A DNA stretch of 64,000 bases from NCBI RefSeq assembly GCF_000959365.1, contig NZ_CP009556.1, forward strand, positions 1,922,001 to 1,986,000, in the 5' to 3' direction. Origin of the DNA: Burkholderia oklahomensis C6786 (lineage in GTDB: Bacteria > Pseudomonadota > Gammaproteobacteria > Burkholderiales > Burkholderiaceae). A program made the position numbers and the translations under genes. How positions within the stretch are numbered: position 1 is the stretch's first letter; each line of letters opens with the position of its first letter. Positions 53,599 through 60,704 of this stretch are shown here, piece after piece. The notes below the pieces were generated by a model that was given only the letters and a program-made list of their open reading frames with translations, searched no databases and was not told where the DNA came from.

Positions 53599-54705
53599 CT
53601 ATTGACGTACTGTCTGCTCAGGTTGCCGCGCGCGACGGCGCAGCAGGATGCGTTGGCCGCAGCCGACCGCGCGATGCTGGAACGGCCGCAGGCCCCAGCG
53701 GTGCGCGACGTCGTCGATCGACGCGACGAGCCGCGGCGCCGGCACGGGCACGCCGCAGCGCGACGGATGCACGTACAGCAGCAGTTCGTCGGCGAGATTG
53801 CCTTCGAACAACGCGTCGCATAGCGCGAGATCGGCGTCGATGAACAGCTCGTTGACGCCTTGCGCCGCGAGGCGCGCGAGCGCGTCGGGCAGGCGGAGGT
53901 CGGCGCCGGCATCGGCGGATGTGCCGGCGGCCGGCGCATCGGCGCGCGCGGTCGCGTAACCGGCGGCGACGCCCGCGTCCTCCCGATGCAGCGCGAGCGT
54001 CGGCACGCCTTCCGTCGTTGCGGGCGATGCGTCGAGCGCCGCGAAGTCGCGCGAGCGGACGACGTAGCCCGGCGCGGCGCCGTTGCGCGCCGCCGGGAAG
54101 GGCACGCCGTGCGGCGCGAGCACGACGGAGCTGCGCGCCCGCCAGTGCCGGACGTCGTCGCGCGACTCGGATTCCGTGGCGTCGAGCACCGTCCGGTCGA
54201 TCCCGTCGAGCGGCCCGTCGATCGACAGGATCAGCTTCGCGCGCGTCCAAGGGCGGCCGCGCTCGATCCGGCTGAAAAAGCCGATGTTCAGCTCGCGCGC
54301 CTCGGCTTCCATCAACCCTTGCTCGACGACGATGCCCGCGTCGGCGAGCCGCGCGGCGCCGCGCCCCGCGACCTGCTCGAACGGATCGCGCGCCGCGATC
54401 ACGACGCGCGCGACACCCGCCGCGACGAGCGCGTTCGCGCACGGCGGCGTCCTGCCGTAATGCGCGCACGGCTCGAGCGTCACGTATGCGGTCGCGCCGC
54501 GCGCGCGTTCGCCGGCTTCGCGCAGCGCGTGCACTTCCGCGTGCGGTTCGCCCGCGCGCCGGTGCCAGCCGGTGCCGAGCACCTGTTCGCCATGTGCGAT
54601 CACGCAGCCGACGCGCGGATTCGGGCGCGTCGTGTAAAGGCCCTGTTCGGCGAGCCGCAGCGCATGGGCCATGTGCAGGCGGTCGATATCGGAAAACGTG
54701 CTCAT
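53599..54705 (-). CDS. toxE: ToxE: RibD-like deaminase/reductase
   Basis: A 368-residue RibD homologue. The deaminase domain is intact, with zinc ligands in GEPHAEVHALREAG and LEPCAHYGRTPPCANALVAA and the substrate region TRPNPRVGCVIAHG. The reductase half is divergent: the KxxxSxDG region reads KLILSIDGPLD, and later RibD reductase motifs are not recognisable. ToxE in B. glumae likewise provides the deaminase step acting on the ToxB product, shared with early riboflavin synthesis. Its start overlaps the stop of a 37-codon frame as ATGA. Confidence 0.85.
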   Translation of the reverse strand: MSTFSDIDRLHMAHALRLAEQGLYTTRPNPRVGCVIAHGEQVLGTGWHRRAGEPHAEVHALREAGERARGATAYVTLEPCAHYGRTPPCANALVAAGVARVVIAARDPFEQVAGRGAARLADAGIVVEQGLMEAEARELNIGFFSRIERGRPWTRAKLILSIDGPLDGIDRTVLDATESESRDDVRHWRARSSVVLAPHGVPFPAARNGAAPGYVVRSRDFAALDASPATTEGVPTLALHREDAGVAAGYATARADAPAAGTSADAGADLRLPDALARLAAQGVNELFIDADLALCDALFEGNLADELLLYVHPSRCGVPVPAPRLVASIDDVAHRWGLRPFQHRAVGCGQRILLRRRARQPEQTVRQ

Positions 54706-54815
54706 CGTCTGCCATCCGCCCGGTGCGCGGCGCGTGCCGAATGCCCGAGGCGGCCGCGTGCCGGAGAAGCCGGCGCGCCGCGCGCGCGCCGAACCGCGGT
54801 TCGTTTCGCGTTCAT
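54702..54815 (-). CDS. 37-residue mini-ORF linking toxD and toxE
   Basis: The toxD stop overlaps an ATG as ATGA (54812-54815). That frame runs 37 codons and its TGA overlaps the toxE ATG as ATGA (54702-54705). The peptide is very basic, with more than ten Arg, and resembles no family. The double overlap suggests it may serve to couple translation of toxE to toxD across what would otherwise be a 106-base gap. It could be fortuitous in GC-rich DNA. Confidence 0.35.
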   Translation of the reverse strand: MNAKRTAVRRARGAPASPARGRLGHSARAAHRADGRR

Positions 54816-55801
54816 CGCGTCTCCACGAGCCGGAAGCCCATCGCGTAGATGTCGCGCTGATAGCGGCCGTGACGGCGCGCGCAGCGCGCGAGATCGCCGA
54901 AGCGCGTGAAGCTGCCGCCGCGCGCGATCCGGTAGCTGCCTTGCGTGAGCGCGAGGTCGTCGTCGATCGCCGCGCCGCCCGGATACGGGCGGTAGTCGTC
55001 CGCGACGTATTCCTCGACGTTGCCGGCGAGGTCGTCGATCCCGAACGCGCTGCGGCCGAGCGGGAAGATGCCGACGGGCGTCGTCGACAGCGGCCCGGCT
55101 TCGACCGTGTTCGCCGCGCGCGGATCGAACGCGTCGCCCCACGGATACTCGGCGCCCGTGCCGCCCGACGCCGCGTATTCCCACTCGGCCTCGCTCGGCA
55201 GCCGGAAGCGGCGGCCGGTCGCTTCGCTCAGCCAGTTCGCATATGCGTCGGCCGCTTCGGCGGGCACCGACCAGACCGGATGATTCGCGCGCTCTACCGG
55301 ATAGACGCCGAACATCCACGACGTCGGCAGCCACGGCGCGCCCGTCTCTTCGAGAAAGAGCCGGTATTCGAGGTTCGTGACCGGGTAGCGCATCATCCGG
55401 TACGCGGCGAGCTCGGTCGTGTAGCGCGGACATTCCTTCGCGATCCACTCCTCGATCACGCCGACGCGCTCCCATTCGGCGATCACCTGCGGCACCTGCT
55501 CCGGCTCGGTGCCGAGCTGCGCTCGCGCGGCGGGCACGTCGCACATCTCCGGATCGAGCGGACGGATCCGCGGGTCGCCCGCGAATCCGAGCAGCGCGCC
55601 CGCCGCGTAGCGCCGCTCGAACGGTGCGTCCGGATCCTGCGCGATCGCGACCCACTGCGACGGCGCGACGCGCAGCAAGTCGAGGTGCGTCGAGAAGACC
55701 GTCGCGGGCGTGCGCGCGACGAACAGGTCTTCCGGCAGCGCCATCGCCGCGCGGTCGCTGAGATAGTTCGGGTTGTCGGCCAGCTTGAGCGTCATAGGCA
55801 T
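54812..55801 (-). CDS. toxD: ToxD: SUMF1/FGE-like domain protein
   Basis: A 329-residue protein with a C-terminal formylglycine-generating-enzyme-like (SUMF1) domain: YPVTNLEYRLFLEETGAPWL (the N in the ligand region), PAEAADAYANWLSEATGRRF, RLPSEAEWEYAASGGTGAEY and AGNVEEYVADDYRPY. The N-terminal about 100 residues are specific to ToxD-type proteins. In B. glumae ToxD is essential for toxoflavin, and its chemistry is not settled. The start could be 55801 or 55795; it is 9 bases after the toxA stop. Confidence 0.82.
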   Translation of the reverse strand: MPMTLKLADNPNYLSDRAAMALPEDLFVARTPATVFSTHLDLLRVAPSQWVAIAQDPDAPFERRYAAGALLGFAGDPRIRPLDPEMCDVPAARAQLGTEPEQVPQVIAEWERVGVIEEWIAKECPRYTTELAAYRMMRYPVTNLEYRLFLEETGAPWLPTSWMFGVYPVERANHPVWSVPAEAADAYANWLSEATGRRFRLPSEAEWEYAASGGTGAEYPWGDAFDPRAANTVEAGPLSTTPVGIFPLGRSAFGIDDLAGNVEEYVADDYRPYPGGAAIDDDLALTQGSYRIARGGSFTRFGDLARCARRHGRYQRDIYAMGFRLVETR

Positions 55802-55810
55802 GAACTCGCG

Positions 55811-56503
55811 TCAGTCGGAACGGGTTTTGCGGACCGTCAGCACCAGGTAGTGCAGCCCGGCCTTCGGCCGCGGCACCCGGTGGCTGCTGACGGGCGTGAA
55901 ATGCGCGGCGCCCAGCAGTTCGACGAGTTCGGGCTCGGTGAACTCGCGATAGAGGCGCTGTGCGTGGTTCGCGTACAGCCGCCCCGCGCCGTCGGCCTCG
56001 AACACCGAGATCGTGAAGCGTCCCTCGGGCCGCAGCAGCGCGTGGATGCGCGCGAGATACGCGGCGTACGCGTCCGGATGCTGGTGGTGCAGGCAACCGT
56101 TGTCGAGCGCGCCGTCGAACAGCGCTTCGCCCTGAAGCTCGGACACGGCACTCGTCAGGAAGCGCACGCGATCGCCCCAGCGCTGCGAAAGCTGCGCCCA
56201 CTCCGGCGGCTCGACGAGATCGACCGCCGTCACCCGGTGCCCGTGCTCGAGGAAGTACGCGGTGTCGCGGCCGCGGCCCGCGCCCGCGTCGAGGACGTCG
56301 GCCGGGCCGCCGAGATGCTCGTGCAGGATCGCGCTCGCCGGGCGCATCGCCGCCTCGTCGGTCCAGACGTCGCGACCGTCGTGGTAGCTCGACACGAAAT
56401 CCGAGCGCAGCACCGCCGCATACTCGTGCGGCGCCGCGAGCGGTCCGTCGACGGGCGCGATCGTGCGCTGCGCGTCGATGTAGTGCGGTTCGGCGGCGCT
56501 CAT
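55811..56503 (-). CDS. toxA: ToxA-like SAM-dependent N-methyltransferase
   Basis: A 230-residue class I methyltransferase: DVLDAGAGRGRDTAYFLEHG (SAM motif I), VTAVDLVEPPEWAQLSQRWG, LFDGALDNGCLHHQHPDAYA and GRFTISVFEADG. In B. glumae ToxA is a dual-specificity enzyme that performs the last two N-methylations of toxoflavin. Here the gene sits between toxC and toxD instead of leading the operon. Start and stop: ATGA overlap with toxC, 9 bases before toxD. Confidence 0.82.
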   Translation of the reverse strand: MSAAEPHYIDAQRTIAPVDGPLAAPHEYAAVLRSDFVSSYHDGRDVWTDEAAMRPASAILHEHLGGPADVLDAGAGRGRDTAYFLEHGHRVTAVDLVEPPEWAQLSQRWGDRVRFLTSAVSELQGEALFDGALDNGCLHHQHPDAYAAYLARIHALLRPEGRFTISVFEADGAGRLYANHAQRLYREFTEPELVELLGAAHFTPVSSHRVPRPKAGLHYLVLTVRKTRSD

Positions 56504-58194
56504 ACGCGCTCCAGCGGAATGCGATAGACGTTGCCGTCGTACGAGCTCGCGAGGAACGCGTGCGCGGCGGGGTCGTAGCTGAGCGACGACACGCCCGCGG
56601 TCGTCACGCGCACGTCGAGCGCCCAGCGCGCATCGGTGCGGTCGTAGACGGCGACGCGGCCGTTGTAGCTGCCCGTCGCGACGTAGCGGCCGTCGGCGCT
56701 CGCCGCGACGCACTTGATCGAGTGCGTGTGCGGCGTCGCGATCACGTCCGCGTGATGGTCGGGCGACCAGATCCGCAGCTTCAGATCGCGGCTCACCGAT
56801 GCGAAGCAGCCGTTGTCGAGGCCCGCGCAGCCGTTCGCGATCTTGTCGTGCGCGCGCTTGAGCGTGAACACCGGCTCGAGCGTCGACGCGCGGTACCACG
56901 TGGCCGACGCGTCGGCCGCGACCGAGAAGATCAGGTCGCCCGAGATCGCGATGCCCTTGATCGCGTTCGCGTGCAGCGGCAGGTCGGCGACGTGGGTCGC
57001 CTGCGTGCCGTCGATCCGCAGCACGATGCCTTCGCCCGTGTACGCGCCGATCACCGCGTGCGCGACGCCGTCGCGCTCGAACGACACGCCGCAGTTGAGC
57101 GGCGAGCGGTGCTGGTGCAGCTCGCGGCCGCTGCGCGCATCGAACACCTTGCCGAGCTGGCCGCCCGTCAGGATCAGCTCGCCCGCGGGCGTCAAGAAGT
57201 TGCACAGGCTGCCCGTGCGCGCATGCTCGCGCTGGTCGACGCGCACGATGCCCGCGTCGCCGATCGTCCACAGATGGCCGTCGACGGCCAGCACCGCGTT
57301 CACGCCGTGCGTCGGCGGCAGCTCGGCCGCATCCCAGTGCTCGGTCTTCCAGTTGTAGCGGCGGTAGCTCGAGTGGAACGTCGAGAACACGATGTGTTCG
57401 TCGCCTTCGAACGAGCACGAACGCGGCCACACTTCGGACGGCAGCGCCGCGCCGCCGAGCGCCTCCGGCTGCCCGGACGCGCCGATCTTCCACAGCCGCA
57501 TCGTGCGGTCGTACGACAGCGACACGAGCAGGCCGCGGTCGCCGTCGAGCACGAGGCGCTTCACGCCCGCATCGTGCGCCTGCAGCGCCGCGCGCTCGCC
57601 GCCGCCGATCACGATGATCTCGCCTTCGTCGTTGCCCGCGAAAATGCGGCCGTCGGCGGCGATCGCGATCGTGTCGGTCTCGATGCCGTCGAGATCGATG
57701 TCGGCGACGAGGCCGTTGTGGCCGAGCGACCAGCGCTTGATCGTGCCGTCGTCGCTCGACGACACGATCTCGTCGGTGCCGCGCATCCATTCGACCGAGA
57801 TCACGTCGGCGGTGTGGCCGCTGAACGTGTTCAGCAGCTTGCCGCTGAAGTCGTAGACCCGCACGCGGTGATCGCGCGACGCGGTCGCGACGAGCGGCTT
57901 GTCCGGATGGAACACGCTCATTTCGACGTCGTCCTCCTGGTCCGCGAACACGGCGACGAGCCGCAGGTCGGGCACGGTCCAGAGGCGGGCGCTGTAATCG
58001 GACGACGACGTGACGACGTACGCGCCGTCGGGCGAGAACGCCCCCTGGTTCGCGAGGTGGTCGTGCATCGCGCGGGCGAGCGGACGCTGGGTCTTCGCGT
58101 CCCAAAGAATGACCTGGTTGTCGTAACCCGCCGTCAGGACGTATTTGTCGCGGTGCGCGGCAATCCCGCTGATCGGTGCGCGGTGAGTGATCAT
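56500..58194 (-). CDS. toxC: ToxC: WD40-repeat protein
   Basis: A 564-residue beta-propeller protein. WD-type repeats appear throughout (for example VLTAGYDNQVILWDAKTQRP, VVTSSSDYSARLWTVPD, LVATASRDHRVRVYDF, IVSSSDDGTIKRWSLGH, VATGSYNGRVAVYD), enough for at least one seven-blade and possibly a second propeller. No catalytic motif; a scaffold or assembly role is usual. In B. glumae ToxC is the WD-repeat member of the toxoflavin operon. It overlaps toxB and toxA by 4 bases each, indicating strict coupling. Confidence 0.88.
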   Translation of the reverse strand: MITHRAPISGIAAHRDKYVLTAGYDNQVILWDAKTQRPLARAMHDHLANQGAFSPDGAYVVTSSSDYSARLWTVPDLRLVAVFADQEDDVEMSVFHPDKPLVATASRDHRVRVYDFSGKLLNTFSGHTADVISVEWMRGTDEIVSSSDDGTIKRWSLGHNGLVADIDLDGIETDTIAIAADGRIFAGNDEGEIIVIGGGERAALQAHDAGVKRLVLDGDRGLLVSLSYDRTMRLWKIGASGQPEALGGAALPSEVWPRSCSFEGDEHIVFSTFHSSYRRYNWKTEHWDAAELPPTHGVNAVLAVDGHLWTIGDAGIVRVDQREHARTGSLCNFLTPAGELILTGGQLGKVFDARSGRELHQHRSPLNCGVSFERDGVAHAVIGAYTGEGIVLRIDGTQATHVADLPLHANAIKGIAISGDLIFSVAADASATWYRASTLEPVFTLKRAHDKIANGCAGLDNGCFASVSRDLKLRIWSPDHHADVIATPHTHSIKCVAASADGRYVATGSYNGRVAVYDRTDARWALDVRVTTAGVSSLSYDPAAHAFLASSYDGNVYRIPLERV

Positions 58195-58835
58195 TGAAGT
58201 TCCTGGCTGAGGTTGATGGCGTGACGGTGGTGATCGATCTTCGCGCGCAGGTAGTCGTGGTTCGTGCTGTTGACGAACACGCCGGTCTGCAGCACGCGCT
58301 TGATCCGGATGCCGTACTTCTCGATCTGCGAAATCTTGTCCGGGTTGTTGGTGACGAGCGAGATATCGATGACGCCGAGCGCCTGCAGCATCTGCGCGGC
58401 GACGCGGAAATCGCGCATGTCGTCGGGGAAGTTCAGCGCGCGGTTCGCGGCGAACGTGTCGAGGCCCTGCGAGATCTGCAGGCGGTACGCGTCGAGCTTG
58501 TTGTACAGCCCGATGCCGCGGCCCTCCTGACGCAGATAAAGCAGGATGCCGCCTTCGCGGCCGAACATCGCGACCGACTCGTCGAGCTGCTCGCCGCAAT
58601 CGCAGCGCGCGGAGCCGAACACGTCGCCCGTCAGGCACTCGGAATGCACGCGCACGAGCGGTGCATCGGCGAGCGGCCCGAAGACGAGCGCGAGATGCTC
58701 GGCGTTGTCGCAAAGGCCCTGGAACGTCACCATCTCGGGCTCGAACTTCTGCTGAGCGGTGCGCGGGCGAATGGGCACGTTCACGCGCGTACGGACGGAC
58801 GCGCTCAGTGTTGGGGGGATTCGACCATCATTCAT
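58191..58835 (-). CDS. toxB: ToxB: GTP cyclohydrolase II
   Basis: A 214-residue GTP cyclohydrolase II that opens GTP to the pyrimidine from which the azapteridine is built. The zinc ligands are in SECLTGDVFGSARCDCGEQL, and the catalytic/GTP loop is GGILLYLRQEGRGIGLYNKL. The ATG at 58835 with a GAGG ribosome site is preferred over an upstream TTG. It is a second, dedicated copy beside whatever riboflavin enzyme the genome has, and is the first gene of the operon. A promoter region with direct repeats lies upstream. Confidence 0.9.
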   Translation of the reverse strand: MNDGRIPPTLSASVRTRVNVPIRPRTAQQKFEPEMVTFQGLCDNAEHLALVFGPLADAPLVRVHSECLTGDVFGSARCDCGEQLDESVAMFGREGGILLYLRQEGRGIGLYNKLDAYRLQISQGLDTFAANRALNFPDDMRDFRVAAQMLQALGVIDISLVTNNPDKISQIEKYGIRIKRVLQTGVFVNSTNHDYLRAKIDHHRHAINLSQELQ

Positions 58836-58983
58836 GCTGTGCCTCAAGGTTATTCAACATTGAGATACGCATCGCGAAGAACACGGAAGCTTTGTCGCTT
58901 GTTGTTATGTCGAAGGGGTGAATCGACTTCCGGTTTGTTGCTGTCTCTCGGGTTCTAGGCGAGCTCTTGATTGGCTGCTGCGT

Positions 58984-59014
58984 CCGATTGTGCAAAAGCC
59001 TCGCCGATTGTGCA
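58984..59014 (-). promoter_or_regulatory. 20-base-spaced direct repeats upstream of the tox-like operon
   Basis: CCGATTGTGCA occurs at 58984-58994 and again at 59004-59014, exactly 20 bases apart (two helical turns), 150-180 bases upstream of toxB. This is a typical arrangement for an activator that binds as a tandem dimer. Confidence 0.55.
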
Positions 59015-59018
59015 TCCG

Positions 59019-59049
59019 TACCGATTACGGTATCGCCGATCATTGATCG
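59019..59049. promoter_or_regulatory. Inverted repeats between the efflux and tox-like operons
   Basis: TACCG-ATTA-CGGTA (59019-59032) and CGATCA-T-TGATCG (59037-59049), both with perfect arms, next to the direct repeats. They may be further regulator sites or the end of the efflux transcript. No T-tract follows. Confidence 0.4.
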
Positions 59050-59082
59050 ATCCGTGTCTTCATCACGCCATTGGTTGCGCGC

Positions 59083-60702
59083 TCAACCAATCGCAATTGC
59101 ACCCGCACCCGCACCCGCACCCGCCGCCTTGCCGTAGTCGACCGGTGCGTCGGCGGGGCGCGGCGTCTCGCCCGCGCGCTCGATCCAGCCGCCGCCGAGC
59201 GCGCGATACAGATCGACGAGATTCGACCAGCGTGCGAGCCGCGCGCTGATGAGCTGCTGCTGCGCCGAGTACAGATCGGTCTGCGCGGTCAGCACCGACA
59301 GGTAGCTGTCGACGCCGTTCTTGTAGCGCAGGTCCGACAGATCGTAGCGGCGCTGCTGCGCGTGCTCGTTGCGCTCGAGCGCCGCGATCTGCTGGTCGTA
59401 CGTGCCGCGCGCGGCGAGCCCGTCCGACACTTCGCGGAACGCGCTCTGGATCGCCTTCTCGTAGTTCGCGATCTCGATGCGCTTCTGCACGTGCGCGAGA
59501 TCGAGGTTCGCGATGTTCTGCCCGCCCTCGAAGATCGGCAGCGCGATGCTCGGCGCGAACGACCACGCCGCCGTGCCGGCCTTGAAGAGCCCGCCCAGCG
59601 TCGGGCTCGCGGTGCCGAACGCCCCCGTCAGCGAGATCTTCGGGAAGAACGCCGCACGCGCCGCGCCGATGTTCGCGTTCGCCGCGCGCAGCGTCTCTTC
59701 CGCCTGCATGATGTCCGGCCGGCGCGTGAGCAGATCGGACGGCAGCCCGGCCGGAATGTCGGTCAGCAGGTTCTGCGCGTTCAGCGGCAAGCCGGCCGGC
59801 AGATCGTCGGGCAGCGGCTCGCCGACCAGCAGCACGAGCGCGTTGACCGCCTGCGCGCGCGCACGCGCCTGCGCCTGCTGGTTCGCGAGCGCCGTCTCGA
59901 CGACCGTCTGCGCCTGGCGCAGATCGAGCTCCGAGCCGGTGCCGTTGTCGAACTGCAGCTTCGTCAGGTCGTACGACGCGCGCGCCGTCTTCAGCGTGTT
60001 CTCCGTGACCTGCAGCAGATCGTCGGTCGACAGCAGCGCCAGGTACTGGTCGGCGACGCTCGCGACGAGCGAGATCTCCGCCGCCTTGCGGGCCTGCGCG
60101 GTCGCGAAGTACTGCGCGAGCGCCTGGTCCTTCAGGCTCTGCACGCGGCCGAACAGATCGAGCTCCCACGACGCGGACACGCCGACGTTGTAGGCGCGCG
60201 AGATGAGCGGCCGGCCCGTCGTCGACACGCCGGACGGGTAGCGCTGGATCGCGCCCGTGCCGGTGCCGTCGAGCGTCGGGAACAGGCCCGCGCGCGTGAT
60301 CTGATACTGCGCGCGCGACGCCTCGACGTTCAGCACCGACACGCGCAGGTCGCGGTTGTTTTTCAGCGCGATGTCGATCAGCCGCTGCAGGCGCGGATCG
60401 ACGAAGAACTCGCGCCAGCCGATGTCGGCGGCCGTCTGACCGTTCGCGCTGCGCGCGCCGGACGCGGCGCCCGGCTGCGCGGCGTAGACGCCGTCGGTCG
60501 GGAACGCGCCCGACACGGGCGCGGCCGGACGCTCGTAGCGCGGCGCGAGCGTGCAGCCCGTCGCGAAGACGGCGACCGCGAATGCGGCCGAGCGGATCGC
60601 GGAGCGCGCGACCGAGGCCGCGACGCTCGGCGAGCGGTGGCGGCGATGGCCGCGCGCGACCGTCGTCGTATCGTGTGAGAAGCGATGCATCGTGTCGTTC
60701 AT
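59083..60702 (-). CDS. RND efflux outer-membrane lipoprotein (NodT/OprM family)
   Basis: A 539-residue TolC-like channel. A long basic N-terminus leads to the lipobox FATGC (about residue 50), then TLAPRYERPAAPVSGAFP. The two repeated coiled-coil halves include the family block PDIMQAEETLRAANANIGAA and QTVVETALANQQAQARARAQ. It ends with a GAGAGA run encoded by a 6-base tandem repeat. It is the last gene of the RND operon, starting 2 bases after the pump gene. By position it likely exports the azapteridine toxin, as ToxFGHI does in B. glumae (inference). Confidence 0.9.
   Translation of the reverse strand: MNDTMHRFSHDTTTVARGHRRHRSPSVAASVARSAIRSAAFAVAVFATGCTLAPRYERPAAPVSGAFPTDGVYAAQPGAASGARSANGQTAADIGWREFFVDPRLQRLIDIALKNNRDLRVSVLNVEASRAQYQITRAGLFPTLDGTGTGAIQRYPSGVSTTGRPLISRAYNVGVSASWELDLFGRVQSLKDQALAQYFATAQARKAAEISLVASVADQYLALLSTDDLLQVTENTLKTARASYDLTKLQFDNGTGSELDLRQAQTVVETALANQQAQARARAQAVNALVLLVGEPLPDDLPAGLPLNAQNLLTDIPAGLPSDLLTRRPDIMQAEETLRAANANIGAARAAFFPKISLTGAFGTASPTLGGLFKAGTAAWSFAPSIALPIFEGGQNIANLDLAHVQKRIEIANYEKAIQSAFREVSDGLAARGTYDQQIAALERNEHAQQRRYDLSDLRYKNGVDSYLSVLTAQTDLYSAQQQLISARLARWSNLVDLYRALGGGWIERAGETPRPADAPVDYGKAAGAGAGAGAIAIG
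59099..59122 (+). repeat. Hexanucleotide repeat at the channel gene 3' end
   Basis: Four exact GCACCC units (plus strand) encode a Gly-Ala run near the C-terminus of the outer-membrane channel. In-frame copy-number changes would be tolerated. Confidence 0.8.
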
Positions 60703-60704
60703 GG

